Positions 8,889 through 17,876 of a stretch of 64,000 nt of DNA are shown piece by piece. The stretch lies in the NCBI RefSeq assembly GCF_006539165.1, contig NZ_BJMM01000025.1:42009-106008 (forward strand), given 5' to 3'. The notes beneath the pieces were generated by a model. The model was not told the origin of the DNA and ran no database searches. It saw only the letters and a program-made list of their open reading frames with translations. Each line of letters opens with the position of its first letter. The first letter of the stretch is position 1. The stretch is from Streptomyces cacaoi (GTDB lineage Bacteria; Actinomycetota; Actinomycetes; Streptomycetales; Streptomycetaceae). A program made the translations under genes and the position numbers.

Positions 8889-11201
8889 ATGCAACTCGCC
8901 GCGATCATCGTGTCGCTCGTCACCACTGTGGTGGGCGTCGCGCTCTTCGCCCGCGCGATCGCCGAGATCATCCGGTCGCTGAAGACCGGCCAGCCGGTGC
9001 CAGCGGGCACGCGCACGGACGAGCCGGCCCGGCGCACCCTCACCCTCGCCAAGGAGTTCCTCGGCCACACCAGGATGAACCGCTGGGGCGTCGTCGGTGT
9101 GGCGCACTGGTTCGTGGCCGTCGGCTTCATCGCCCTGCTGCTGACGCTGGCGCACGCCTTCGGGCAGCTGTTCAAGGCCGACTGGTCGCTCCCGGTCATC
9201 GGCTCGTGGACGCCGTACGAGATGTTCACCGAATTCTTCGCCCTGCTGACCTCGGTGGGCATCCTCGTGCTGATCGTCATCCGGCTGCTGAGCCTGCCCT
9301 CGCGCGCGGGCCGCAAGTCGCGCTTCACCGGCTCCACGGCCTGGCAGGCGTACTTCGTCGAGTACGTGATCCTCATCGTCGGCGTGTGCATCCTGTCGCT
9401 GCGCGGCCTGGAGGGCGCGCTGCACCACGTGGCGGGCTACGAGCCGGCGTACTTCGCCTCCTACCCGCTGGTCGCCGCGTTCGACGGGCTGGACACGGGC
9501 ACGCTCCAGAACCTCGTCTACCTGATCGCCATGATCAAGATCGCGACCTCCTTCATCTGGATGATCACGATCGGCCTGAACGTCACCATGGGCGTGGCCT
9601 GGCACCGCTTCCTCGCCTTCTTCAACATCTGGTTCAAGCGCGAGGCGGACGGCGGCACGGCGCTCGGCCCGCTGATGCCGATGACCTCCGGCGGCAAGGA
9701 GATCGACTTCGAGACGGCGCTGGACGACGACAACGAGGAAGAGGTCCGCTTCGGCGTCTCAGCTGTCGAGGACTTCTCCTGGAAGGGCCTGCTGGACTTC
9801 TCCACCTGCACCGAGTGCGGCCGCTGCCAGTCGCAGTGCCCGGCCTGGAACACGGGCAAGCCCCTCTCCCCGAAGCTGCTGATCATGTCGCTGCGCGAGC
9901 ACGCGCACGCGAAGGCGCCCTATCTGCTGGCCGGCGGCGGCAAGACGATGGAGGGCGAGGAGAAGGCCACCGCCGAACAGCTGAAGGGCGTTCCGCAGGC
10001 CGCGCTGGACGAGGCCGAGCGCCCGCTGATCGGCACCGCCGAGGAGAACGGCGTCATCGACCCGGACGTGCTGTGGTCGTGCACCACGTGCGGTGCCTGC
10101 GTCGAGCAGTGCCCCGTGGACATCGAGCACGTCGACCACATCGTCGACATGCGCCGCTACCAGGTGATGATCGAGAGCGCGTTCCCCTCCGAGGCGGGGA
10201 CGATGCTCAAGAACCTGGAGAAGAAGGGCAACCCCTGGGGCCTCGCCAAGAAGCAGCGGCTGGAGTGGACCAAGGAGCTGGAGAAGGAGACCGGCATCCA
10301 GGTCCCCGTCGTCGGCAAGACCGTCGAGGACCTCACCGAGGTCGAGTACCTGTACTGGGTCGGCTGCGCCGGCGCCCTGGAGGACCGCGCGAAGAAGACC
10401 ACCAAGGCGTTCGCCGAGCTGCTGCACATCGCCGGCGTCAACTTCGCGATCATGGGCGGGGACGAGAAGTGCACCGGCGACTCCGCGCGCCGGCTGGGCA
10501 ACGAGTTCCTCTTCCAGCAGCTGGGCGAGGAGAACGTGAGCACGCTGAACGCGGCCTTCGGTGAGTCCCTCACCGAGGAGGGCGAGGTGGACCCGGAGAC
10601 GAGGAAGCCGACGGCCTCGAAGAAGATCGTCGCCACCTGCCCGCACTGCTTCAACACGCTCGCCAACGAATACCCGCAGCTGGGCGGCCACTACGAGGTC
10701 ATCCACCACACACAGCTGCTCCAGCACCTCGTCGACGAGGGCAAGCTGGTGCCCGTCACCCCCGTCGAGGGGCTGATCACCTACCACGACCCGTGCTACC
10801 TGGGCCGGCACAACAAGGTGTACACGCCTCCGCGCGAGATCATCGGCAAGGTCCCGGGACTGCGGAACGAGGAGATGCACCGGCACAAGGAGCGCGGCTT
10901 CTGCTGCGGCGCCGGCGGCGCCCGGATGTGGATGGAGGAGCGGATCGGCAAGCGCATCAACAACGAGCGCGTGGACGAGGCCCTCTCCCTGAACCCGGAC
11001 ATCGTCTCCACGGCGTGCCCGTTCTGCCTCGTGATGCTGACCGACTCGGTCAACGGCAAGAAGAACGACGGCCAGGCCAAGGAGAACCTCCAGGTCGTGG
11101 ACGTCGCACAGCTGCTGCTGGACTCCGTCAGGACGCCGCCGGCCGACGAGGCCGACGACGGCGAGAGCGCCCTCGCCCCCGAGCCGGAGCCCGCGCAGTA
11201 G
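8889..11201 (+). CDS. EtfD-like membrane Fe-S oxidoreductase (heterodisulfide reductase-related)
   Basis: Large membrane protein (770 residues) of the family that includes mycobacterial EtfD, which passes electrons from the electron-transfer flavoprotein of fatty-acid oxidation to the respiratory chain. About residues 1-240 hold six hydrophobic segments (NarI-like cytochrome b region). A ferredoxin domain follows with CTECGRCQSQCP and CTTCGACVEQCP, binding two 4Fe-4S clusters. The C-terminal half has two CCG cysteine-rich domains (GCAGALEDR...CPHCFNTLANEY; DPCYLGRHN...GFCCGAGGARM...CPFCLVMLTD). ATG 8889 has a GAGGAGC ribosome site. It is monocistronic, with a terminator at 11225-11265. The EtfD role is by homology. 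Confidence 0.85.
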   Translation: MQLAAIIVSLVTTVVGVALFARAIAEIIRSLKTGQPVPAGTRTDEPARRTLTLAKEFLGHTRMNRWGVVGVAHWFVAVGFIALLLTLAHAFGQLFKADWSLPVIGSWTPYEMFTEFFALLTSVGILVLIVIRLLSLPSRAGRKSRFTGSTAWQAYFVEYVILIVGVCILSLRGLEGALHHVAGYEPAYFASYPLVAAFDGLDTGTLQNLVYLIAMIKIATSFIWMITIGLNVTMGVAWHRFLAFFNIWFKREADGGTALGPLMPMTSGGKEIDFETALDDDNEEEVRFGVSAVEDFSWKGLLDFSTCTECGRCQSQCPAWNTGKPLSPKLLIMSLREHAHAKAPYLLAGGGKTMEGEEKATAEQLKGVPQAALDEAERPLIGTAEENGVIDPDVLWSCTTCGACVEQCPVDIEHVDHIVDMRRYQVMIESAFPSEAGTMLKNLEKKGNPWGLAKKQRLEWTKELEKETGIQVPVVGKTVEDLTEVEYLYWVGCAGALEDRAKKTTKAFAELLHIAGVNFAIMGGDEKCTGDSARRLGNEFLFQQLGEENVSTLNAAFGESLTEEGEVDPETRKPTASKKIVATCPHCFNTLANEYPQLGGHYEVIHHTQLLQHLVDEGKLVPVTPVEGLITYHDPCYLGRHNKVYTPPREIIGKVPGLRNEEMHRHKERGFCCGAGGARMWMEERIGKRINNERVDEALSLNPDIVSTACPFCLVMLTDSVNGKKNDGQAKENLQVVDVAQLLLDSVRTPPADEADDGESALAPEPEPAQ

Positions 11202-11224
11202 CGGACACCCCTTCCCCACACCAC

Positions 11225-11265
11225 GACGGCCGGCCCCGGCACACCGCACATCGGGGCCGGCCGTC
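11225..11265 (+). terminator. Terminator after the EtfD-like gene
   Basis: A perfect 14-bp GC-rich inverted repeat (GACGGCCGGCCCCG at 11225-11238 and its complement at 11252-11265) starts 24 bases after the stop codon. No clear T tract follows. Confidence 0.75.
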
Positions 11266-11469
11266 GGCGTGTGTGCGGGCCCGCGCGAGGTGCACTCTGG
11301 CGGGTTTCGGACACCGTCCGGTCAGATGCGATCAGTTGGTGCAGCACACGAGCCAATCACCCCCCGCGGTATACCCATCACCCAAAGTCCCCCCTAGGGT
11401 CTGTCCTCACGACGGCACCGACGCTGTTCCGGCAGCGCGACGCCGTGCGCACACAGGAGAGGACGACAG

Positions 11470-12459
11470 GTGTCGGACCCTGATGAGGTCCCGCGTCCCG
11501 GGGCTTTGGAGGGACAGCACGCCCGCGACGCGGACCGCGCGCGGCCGGCCGCCGATGTGCGCACCCTGCCCGTCCAGCGGTTCCGCCCCGGACAGCACGG
11601 CTTCGCCTCCTACGGCAGCGAGCACCCGCAGTGGGACGTCGTGCACGCCTTCGTGCGGCAGGGCCTCGCATACGGCGAGAAGGTGCTCGTGCTCCTCCAC
11701 CCCCGGGTGAGCGTCGGGGAACTGCTGTCCCTGCTCGACGGGCACGGGCCGCCCGTGTCCGACGCCTGGCAGCGCGGCCAGGTGGTGCTCAGCAGCATGC
11801 GGGCGCTCATCGCGCCCCACCGCCGGTTCACCGCCGCACGGCAGTGGGCCCGGCTGCGCGAGGAGTCGGCCCGCGCCCGCGCCGAGGGCTGGACGGCGCT
11901 GCGCGCCTACATCGACATGGCCTGGGTCGAGGACCTCGGCGCCGACGTGGAGTCCGTCATGCGCCGCGAACGCTCCTCGCAGCACCTGTTCGACTCCGGT
12001 ACCTACAGCGAGATCTGCGCCTACGACGACCGCGCGTTCACCGACGAGCTGCTGGCCGAGATGCACCGGGCGCACCCCGTCAATCTGCTCGGCAGCGTCG
12101 GCTCCCTGCACGCGGTGCGGGAGACCGGCGCGGACGGCCCTCAGCTGCGGCTGACCGGCGAGGCGGACATCGCCACCCGCGCCGAACTCACCCGCGCCCT
12201 GCGCACCGCGCTCGCCGGGACGGCGCCGGGGCACGGGGAGCCGGGCTCGCCCGCGTCCGGCCGGGAGCTGCGCCTGGATCTGCGGGCGCTGCACTTCCTC
12301 GGTGCCGCCTGCGCCGCGGACGTGCTGCGCGCGTGCGCGGCCGCGCCGGGCGACGCGACGGTGCGCTGCACCGGGGTCCAGGAGCGCATCCTGCGCCATC
12401 TGGGCGCGGGCTCCCTCCGTTCGCTCACCCTCGTCGTCGAGGAGGGAACGGCATGCTGA
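11470..12459 (+). CDS. MEDS-domain and STAS-domain sensory protein
   Basis: The N-terminal half (about residues 30-190) resembles the MEDS/DcmR sensory domain (GFASYGSEHPQWDVVHAFVR, YGEKVLVLLHP, RAYIDMAWVEDL), thought to bind a small ligand. The C-terminal part (about 215-325) is an anti-sigma-antagonist STAS fold (LRLTGEADIATRAELTRAL, then LRLDLRALHFLGAACAADVL); the usual phosphorylatable Ser in the D-S-S/G region is not obvious (LHFLGAA). The start is GTG 11470 with GGAGAGG upstream. It overlaps the following anti-sigma-type ATPase by 7 bp (ATGCTGA), so the two are coupled and probably partner. Sigma target unknown. Confidence 0.82.
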   Translation: MSDPDEVPRPGALEGQHARDADRARPAADVRTLPVQRFRPGQHGFASYGSEHPQWDVVHAFVRQGLAYGEKVLVLLHPRVSVGELLSLLDGHGPPVSDAWQRGQVVLSSMRALIAPHRRFTAARQWARLREESARARAEGWTALRAYIDMAWVEDLGADVESVMRRERSSQHLFDSGTYSEICAYDDRAFTDELLAEMHRAHPVNLLGSVGSLHAVRETGADGPQLRLTGEADIATRAELTRALRTALAGTAPGHGEPGSPASGRELRLDLRALHFLGAACAADVLRACAAAPGDATVRCTGVQERILRHLGAGSLRSLTLVVEEGTAC

Positions 12460-12989
12460 CCCCCGAACTGCTGTGCCGGCTGCGTTTCACGGTCCGGGAT
12501 CTGCCGCGGCTGCGCATCGAGGTCGAGACCTGCGCGGCGGGTGCCGGGCTGTGCGAGCCGCGCAGGGGCGAGTTCGTCGTCGCGGTCGACGCGGTGGCCA
12601 CCAACGCCGTCGAGCACGCCGGCGGCAGCGGGCATCTGCTGCTGCGCAACCTGGGCGAGGAGCTGGAGTGCCGGGTCACGGACTCGGGCCCGGGCTTCTC
12701 CGCCGATGTCATCCCCGAACTGCTGCCCGGGCTGGACGGCGCGCACACCGGGCGCGGGCTGTGGCTGGCGCGCCTGGTGACCGACCGGCTGACGATCGCC
12801 CCCAACGACGGGCCCGACGCGAAGGGCGCGGTCGTCACCCTGGCCGTCCGGCTGCCCGAGCCGGGACGCGGCGCCCCGCTCGGCCCGCCCGCCGCCCGCA
12901 CCACGCTGCCCGGGCGCCCGTACACGCACCCCTACGACCGCCGGCCGGGCCCCGCCGGAGCACCGGAGGCGGGCCCGGCGGAAGGCTGA
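12453..12989 (+). CDS. ATP-binding anti-sigma factor-like protein (HATPase_c, RsbW-type)
   Basis: A GHKL ATPase domain of the serine-kinase anti-sigma class: the N box is FVVAVDAVATNAVEHAGG, G1 is VTDSGPGF and G2 is HTGRGLWLARLV. The protein is about 178 residues, with a Pro-rich tail after about residue 135. It starts at ATG 12453 inside the end of the MEDS-STAS gene, whose GGAGGGA serves as ribosome site. The pairing suggests a partner-switching unit in which the STAS protein antagonises this one; the controlled sigma factor is not encoded nearby. Confidence 0.85.
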   Translation: MLTPELLCRLRFTVRDLPRLRIEVETCAAGAGLCEPRRGEFVVAVDAVATNAVEHAGGSGHLLLRNLGEELECRVTDSGPGFSADVIPELLPGLDGAHTGRGLWLARLVTDRLTIAPNDGPDAKGAVVTLAVRLPEPGRGAPLGPPAARTTLPGRPYTHPYDRRPGPAGAPEAGPAEG

Positions 12990-13142
12990 CCACCGGGGGC
13001 GTACGGTGGAGCTCGCACCACCGGCGGAGTGAGGCCGGCTCCACCGGGTTCCCCTAGGGGATGTCACAGGTCAGCAGCGATGTCCGGCCATCTCACCCTG
13101 CGAAGGCACCGCGTGGCGCGTGGACACGGTACGTTCGATTGC

Positions 13143-14081
13143 GTGGCTGGTTTCAGGAGCGGACGCGGCCGGGGATCCCGGGGCGCGCAGCAGCATGGGC
13201 AGTTCCCCCCGCAGCACCCGCAGGGCGCACCCTCCCCGCAGGGCACCCCGTACCCGCAGCAGGGCGGCGGTCCGTCGCCCTGGCAGGGCCGGGGCCCGGG
13301 GCCCGCGCCCTACGGGCAGCCGGCGTACGGCCCCCCGGGTGGCCAGGGCGGTCCGCCGCCCTCGCCCGGCGAGCCCGAGTACTTCGGCGCTCCGCCCGCC
13401 GATCCGTACGCCAACGCCCCCGGCCACACCCAGTCGTTCAGCGTTCCCGACCCGTACGGCCCCGGGCCGGAGGGCGGCCCCGAGCCCTGGAACGACGGCT
13501 CCACCTACCACGCCGGCGGCACCCCGCCCCCGCCCTCCGGCCCGCGGCTGCACTGGAAGGAGCTGCTGAGCGGGCTCGTCCTGCGCCCCAACGCCACCTT
13601 CTGGCAGATGCGCGACCACGCCATGTGGGGCCCGGCGCTGATCGTCGCGTTCCTCTACGGGCTGCTCGCGGTCTTCGGGTTCGACAAGGCCCGCGAGGAC
13701 GCGATCAACTCGACGATCTCGCAGGTCATCCCGTACGTCCTCACCAGCGGCATCGCCGTCGTCGTCGCCGGTCTCATCCTGGGCGCCGTGACGCACACGC
13801 TCGCCCGGCAGTTCGGGGGCGACGGCGCATGGCAGCCCACGGTCGGCCTGGCCATGCTGATCATGTCGATGACGGACGCGCCGCGGCTGCTGTTCGCCCT
13901 GTTCCTCGGCGGCGACGCGGGCCTGGTGCAGATCCTCGGCTGGGCCACCTGGCTGCTGGCCGGCTATCTGTTCACCTCGATGGTGAGCCGCTCGCACGAT
14001 CTGCCCTGGCCCCGCGCCCTGGGCGCCTCCGCCATCCAGCTCCTGGCCCTGCTGTTCCTGATCAAGCTGGGCACCCTGTGA
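13143..14081 (+). CDS. Yip1-domain integral membrane protein
   Basis: The first 140 or so residues are disordered and rich in Pro/Gln/Gly. A Yip1 domain follows with about five membrane helices (MWGPALIVAFLYGLLAVFGF, VIPYVLTSGIAVVVAGLILG, LIMSMTDAPRLLFALFL, ILGWATWLLAGYLFTSM, IQLLALLFLIKLG). Function is unknown in bacteria. I chose GTG 13143 (VAGFRSGRGRG), which matches how such Streptomyces proteins usually begin; it lacks a ribosome site, and TACGTT eight bases upstream could be a -10 for a leaderless transcript. An upstream ATG at 13080 is an alternative. Confidence 0.75.
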   Translation: MAGFRSGRGRGSRGAQQHGQFPPQHPQGAPSPQGTPYPQQGGGPSPWQGRGPGPAPYGQPAYGPPGGQGGPPPSPGEPEYFGAPPADPYANAPGHTQSFSVPDPYGPGPEGGPEPWNDGSTYHAGGTPPPPSGPRLHWKELLSGLVLRPNATFWQMRDHAMWGPALIVAFLYGLLAVFGFDKAREDAINSTISQVIPYVLTSGIAVVVAGLILGAVTHTLARQFGGDGAWQPTVGLAMLIMSMTDAPRLLFALFLGGDAGLVQILGWATWLLAGYLFTSMVSRSHDLPWPRALGASAIQLLALLFLIKLGTL

Positions 14082-14117
14082 GCCGCTGAGCCGCAGCTCC
14101 ACCGCCCCGGCCGTGCG

Positions 14118-14154
14118 GAACGGGGCCCGGCCGTCCGACGGCCGGGCCCCGTTC
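14118..14154. terminator. Bidirectional terminator between Yip1 and SGNH genes
   Basis: An almost uninterrupted inverted repeat (GAACGGGGCCCGGCCGTC at 14118-14135 and its complement at 14137-14154) lies between convergent genes, 37 bases past the Yip1 stop and 17 bases past the SGNH stop. Confidence 0.85.
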
Positions 14155-14170
14155 GTGTGCGGTCGAGCGG

Positions 14171-15700
14171 TCACGCGAAGCGCTGCGCCGCCGAGTCGTC
14201 GCACGGGGCCAGCTGGGCCTGTTCCTCCAGGCCGTGCAGGGTCACGCACAGGTTCTTCGCCGTGGCGGGGCGCAGGGTCGCGCCGTCCCGGACGAACTTC
14301 TGGTCGTCGGCGCCGGAGCAGTTGGCCAGCTCCAGCCCCGCCCCGTCGGTGCCGGCGCTGCGGACGCACCGGTCGTGGGTCAGCGCCGTGTAGAGCCGCT
14401 GCCCCTCGGTGTCGTACCACCACTGCTGATTGCGCTGGCCGCTCTTGCAGGACCAGCCGCGCACCTGGGTGCCGACCGCGCTGTGCGAACCGTCGGCGTC
14501 GAGGCAGGTGCCGGTGTCCTCGTTGCGCAGCGGCTGGAACACGTCGTCCCAGGCCTGCCGGTACAGCTGCGGGCGGCCGGAGCCGTCCGGGTCGGCGCAG
14601 GACGCCTCACGGACGCCGTCCTTGCCGGCCTGCCACATCTTGGTGAAGCAGTCGGCGAAGGCCCCGTGCCCCCGCTTGTTCGGGTGGAACGACTGCCGGA
14701 CGGAGTTCTCGTCGGGCGGCACGGGGTTGGTGAGGTCCACGTACAGCCCGCGCGTCCAGGTGTTCTCCATGCACACCTCGTGCCCGTGGAACAGCCGGGA
14801 GGCGTCCAGGTAGTCGGCGCCGCTCGCCTCGGCCGCCTTCCGCATGCCCTTCTCGAAGGCGGGGACGGCGGTGTCGCGGCCCCAGCGGGTGTCGCTCGTG
14901 TGACCGAGACAGCCACCGATCAGCTTGCCGGGGAAGTCCGGGTTGTCGTGGAAGTCCGGGCCGATGGGGCTCGGGTAGCCGACGACGAGCAGCTGATAGT
15001 CGTCGTCCGCGTAACCGGCGTCCCGCATCACGGACTTGAGGTCGCCGACCGTCTGCTCGATCTTGGGCACCAGCCCGTCGACACGGTCCTGCCAGACCGG
15101 TGTGTACTTGGGCTCGCACGGCCCCTGAAGGGTGAGGTACCGGGTGACGCAGTCCGTCATCACCGGGCCGAACTGGAGATCGTCGTTGGCCCCGGCGACC
15201 AGGACGATCTGCTTCAGCCGGGTGTTGCGCGCCTTGATCGCCAGGCTGTCGCTCTGCACCAGCTCGTCGGCGAACTGCTTGGTGCCGCCGATCCGGATGT
15301 TCTCGCTGCTCGCCCCCGAGCAGGAGACGTTGTACGTGACGTCCGCGAGGATGCCCGTACGGTGGATCGCGGAGTCCGGCGAGCGGTGGCACCAGTTGTC
15401 GGGGCCGTTGGTCCCCGGCTCGTAGGTGCCGACCCCCTCGCCCGATATCTCGCTGTCGCCCAGCGAGATCAGGCTCGTCTTCCGTTCGTCCATGGGGCGT
15501 TCGGCCGCGCTGCCGTACAGCTTCTCGGCCTCCGCCGCCCGGATCTTCTCCAGCTCGGGCGGCAGCGGCTTGCTCGCGCGCGCCCCTCCGGTGCCGTCCT
15601 GCCCGGGCGGCGCTCCCGGCGCGGCCGCCGCCACCCCCGCCCCGGAGAACATCAGCGTCAACGCCGCTGCCACTGCTGCCACAGGTCTCGCCCGTGCCAT
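14171..15700 (-). CDS. Secreted SGNH hydrolase with C-terminal ricin-type lectin domain
   Basis: Probable extracellular esterase or lipase. The N-terminus is a signal peptide (MARARPVAAVAAALTLMFSG, cleavage near AAAA). The SGNH core runs from about residue 75: block I is SLISLGDSEISGEG, block III includes VAGANDD, and block V is SFHPNKRGH. From about residue 385 a ricin-B/CBM13 lectin follows (LRNEDTGTCLDADGSH, then QQWWYDTEGQ). ATG 15700 has GGGAG five bases upstream; a GTG two codons earlier is too close to it. A palindrome at 15740-15755 probably controls it. Substrate is unknown. Confidence 0.88.
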   Translation of the reverse strand: MARARPVAAVAAALTLMFSGAGVAAAAPGAPPGQDGTGGARASKPLPPELEKIRAAEAEKLYGSAAERPMDERKTSLISLGDSEISGEGVGTYEPGTNGPDNWCHRSPDSAIHRTGILADVTYNVSCSGASSENIRIGGTKQFADELVQSDSLAIKARNTRLKQIVLVAGANDDLQFGPVMTDCVTRYLTLQGPCEPKYTPVWQDRVDGLVPKIEQTVGDLKSVMRDAGYADDDYQLLVVGYPSPIGPDFHDNPDFPGKLIGGCLGHTSDTRWGRDTAVPAFEKGMRKAAEASGADYLDASRLFHGHEVCMENTWTRGLYVDLTNPVPPDENSVRQSFHPNKRGHGAFADCFTKMWQAGKDGVREASCADPDGSGRPQLYRQAWDDVFQPLRNEDTGTCLDADGSHSAVGTQVRGWSCKSGQRNQQWWYDTEGQRLYTALTHDRCVRSAGTDGAGLELANCSGADDQKFVRDGATLRPATAKNLCVTLHGLEEQAQLAPCDDSAAQRFA

Positions 15701-15739
15701 GAGCACTCCCTTGTGCCGGCCAACTACTGTTACCCGCGG

Positions 15740-15755
15740 TACTTACCCGTAAGTA
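15740..15755. promoter_or_regulatory. 16-bp perfect palindrome upstream of the SGNH hydrolase gene
   Basis: TACTTACCCGTAAGTA is a perfect palindrome, 40 bases upstream of the SGNH ATG, with a further TTACCCG half-site at 15730-15736. The TTAC/GTAA half-sites are shared with the site before the EtfD-like gene. It is a likely repressor operator; the regulator is not in the window. In the rest of the 406-base gap to 16106 I see no gene. Confidence 0.6.
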
Positions 15756-16106
15756 GTGCTCAACGGAACCCTCCCGACCGGACTTTGCTCAGCCGCACCC
15801 CCGCACACCTCACCCGGCCCCGGCCGTCCGCGCCCTCGCCCATCCGTACCGGGGGCTCCACCGCGACCACCGGAACGACCGGCTCCGGACCCCGGGCCGC
15901 AGAGCGCCCCCGCTCCCGCCGCACCGGACACGCGGCCGGACGACGACCGCCCGCCCAGCCCTGGACTCTGCGGCAGACGCGGCACGCCATGCAGCCTCAC
16001 AGGTGAATGGTCGGCACCCGTTGCGTAAACGACCGGTCAAGTGTGAACAAGTGCCGTGGCTCGACGAAAGCGAGCGAACTCGACAGACACAAGGAGGAGT
16101 TCAGGC

Positions 16107-16406
16107 ATGAGGAGAACTGCACGCGTCGCCGCCGTGGTCGGCCTCGCCGTCGCCCTGGGCGGTGCCTCGGCACCGGTCGCCATGGCCGATGTCATCTTCG
16201 TCAACGAGCACCGCGTCGGCCCGTTCGTGAGCGAGCGTGGCCCGGGCGACCTCGCCTTCAACCACGTGGAGGACTCGATCGGCGTCCCCACCTCGCAGGG
16301 CGACAAGTCCGTCGACACCGGCGACCTCGTCAGCAAGATCCTGGGCAAGCACAACAAGGGTGTCTTCGAGATCGAGGGCGCCGAGCAGGACCAGGGCGAG
16401 AAGTAG
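16107..16406 (+). CDS. Small secreted protein of unknown function
   Basis: A 99-residue protein with a clear signal peptide (MRRTARVAAVVGLAVALGG, cleavage near AMA-D) and a mature part of about 70 residues that is acidic towards its end (FEIEGAEQDQGEK). There are no cysteines and no recognised domain. ATG 16107 is preceded by AAGGAGGAG at ideal spacing, and a strong terminator follows, so it is a separate, probably well expressed unit. I do not recognise the family. Confidence 0.8.
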   Translation: MRRTARVAAVVGLAVALGGASAPVAMADVIFVNEHRVGPFVSERGPGDLAFNHVEDSIGVPTSQGDKSVDTGDLVSKILGKHNKGVFEIEGAEQDQGEK

Positions 16407-16428
16407 TCCCAGCAGTACCTCTGTGGAT

Positions 16429-16465
16429 GGCCCGGGCCGCCGCTATCGGCCCGGGCCGCCCCTTT
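16429..16465 (+). terminator. Terminator after the small secreted protein gene
   Basis: GGCCCGGGCCG at 16429-16439 pairs with CGGCCCGGGCC at 16447-16457 over a 7-base loop, and CTTTT follows shortly after. It is a rho-independent terminator. Confidence 0.85.
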
Positions 16466-16565
16466 TCCGCTCCCCGACGGGGAAGCGGAAGCCACCGCGG
16501 CCGCGGGCAGACCGCGCGAGCCGGAGGGCGCGGCCACCGCGCCGCCCCGGAGACCGGAGAGCCGC

Positions 16566-17063
16566 TCAGGCGTCCAGCACCTGGCCGGTCCGCCGCACGA
16601 CCGGCGGCTCCACGGACCACGGGAAGTTGATCCACTGGTCCGTCCGCTTCCACACGTAGTCGCACGGCACGAGCGAGTGCGACTTCTCATAGATCACGGC
16701 ACTGCGCGCCTCGGCGACATGCTCCGCGCAGAAATCCTGCACCAGCTTGAGCGTCTTCCCGGTGTCCGCGACGTCGTCCGCGATGAGCACCTTCTTACGG
16801 CTCAGGTCGACGACGTTCGGCACGGGCGGCAGCATGACGGGCATGTCGAGCGTCTCCCCGACCCCCGTGTAGAACTCCACGTTCATGACGTGCAGGTTCT
16901 TCACATCGAGCGCGTAGCCGAGACCCCCGGCGACGAACAGGCCCCCGCGGGCGATCGACAGGATGATGTCCGGCTCGTATCCGTCGTCGGCGATGCTCCG
17001 GGCCAGCTCCCGGATGGCCTGTCCGAAGAGGGGATACGTCAGATTCTCGCGCTCGTCACTCAC
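16566..17063 (-). CDS. Phosphoribosyltransferase (type I PRTase)
   Basis: The 165-residue protein has the PRPP-binding motif VLIADDVADTGKTLKLV (about residues 92-108) and an N-terminal hood region with ILSIARGGL, as in purine-salvage transferases of the hypoxanthine/xanthine-guanine type. It would join a purine base to PRPP, but the exact base cannot be read from the sequence. The start is at 17063 (MSDERENLTYPLFGQAI) with AGAAAGAACCCC upstream. It lies downstream of dcd on the same strand with a 55-base gap, so both nucleotide-metabolism genes may be co-expressed. Confidence 0.88.
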   Translation of the reverse strand: MSDERENLTYPLFGQAIRELARSIADDGYEPDIILSIARGGLFVAGGLGYALDVKNLHVMNVEFYTGVGETLDMPVMLPPVPNVVDLSRKKVLIADDVADTGKTLKLVQDFCAEHVAEARSAVIYEKSHSLVPCDYVWKRTDQWINFPWSVEPPVVRRTGQVLDA

Positions 17064-17118
17064 GGAAGGGGTTCTTTCTGTGCGGCCTGCGGGAGGGACC
17101 CGGAGCCGGTCGGACGGG

Positions 17119-17694
17119 TCAGACCTGGGTCCGGTGGAAGTTCAGGAACGAGCGGGACGGCGTCGGCCCGCGCTGCCCTTGGTAACGCGAACCGTAACGC
17201 TCGGACCCGTACGGGTGCTCCGCCGGGGACGCCAGCCGGAACATGCACAGCTGCCCGATCTTCATGCCCGGCCACAGCTTCATCGGCAGCGTCGCCACGT
17301 TCGACAGCTCCAGCGTCACGTGCCCGGAGAAGCCCGGGTCGATGAACCCGGCCGTGGAATGCGTCAGCAGCCCGAGCCGCCCCAGCGAACTCTTCCCCTC
17401 CAGCCGGGAGGCGACGTCCTCGGGCAGCGTGATCACCTCGTACGTCGACGCGAGCACGAACTCCCCGGGGTGCAGGATGAACGGCTCGTCGCCCTGCACC
17501 TCGATCAGCCGCGTCAGGTCCGGCTGCTCGACCGACGGATCGATGTGCGGGTACCGGTGGTTCTCGAACACCCGGAAGTAGCGGTCCAGCCTGACATCGA
17601 TGCTGGAGGGCTGCACCATCGCCGGATCGAACGGATCGATCCGCACCCGGCCGTTGTCGATCTCGGACCGGATGTCCTTGTCTGAGAGAAGCAC
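17119..17694 (-). CDS. dcd: dCTP deaminase
   Basis: It converts dCTP to dUTP for thymidylate synthesis. The 191-residue protein is full length and shows the family core: MLLSDKDIRSEI at the start, MVQPSSIDVRLD, the catalytic-loop region SRLEGKSSLGRLGLL and HSTAGFIDPGFSGHVTLELSN with the Glu that activates water. It begins at ATG 17694. The C-terminus YGSRYQGQRGPTPSRSFLNF is the typical lid. Some actinobacterial members also release dUMP (bifunctional type); the sequence alone does not decide this. Confidence 0.95.
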   Translation of the reverse strand: MLLSDKDIRSEIDNGRVRIDPFDPAMVQPSSIDVRLDRYFRVFENHRYPHIDPSVEQPDLTRLIEVQGDEPFILHPGEFVLASTYEVITLPEDVASRLEGKSSLGRLGLLTHSTAGFIDPGFSGHVTLELSNVATLPMKLWPGMKIGQLCMFRLASPAEHPYGSERYGSRYQGQRGPTPSRSFLNFHRTQV

Positions 17695-17876
17695 GGGCCG
17701 AGACTACGCGCCCGGGCCGAGCCCGTCCCAATCGGTCCCTGCGCGGCCGCCCCTCTTCGCCGGCCCCTTCTCCGACCGGCCGGCCCGTCCCCGACCGGCA
17801 CACGAAAGGGGCCGGACCCTCCCGGGCCCGGCCCCTGAACCGAACGATCCGAACTGCTGGGGGCTGCGGGGAACCG

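Noticed and set aside
8850..9605. Minus-strand frames opposite the EtfD-like gene
   Set aside because: Arg/Asp-rich products with no motifs, opposite a clearly coding gene.
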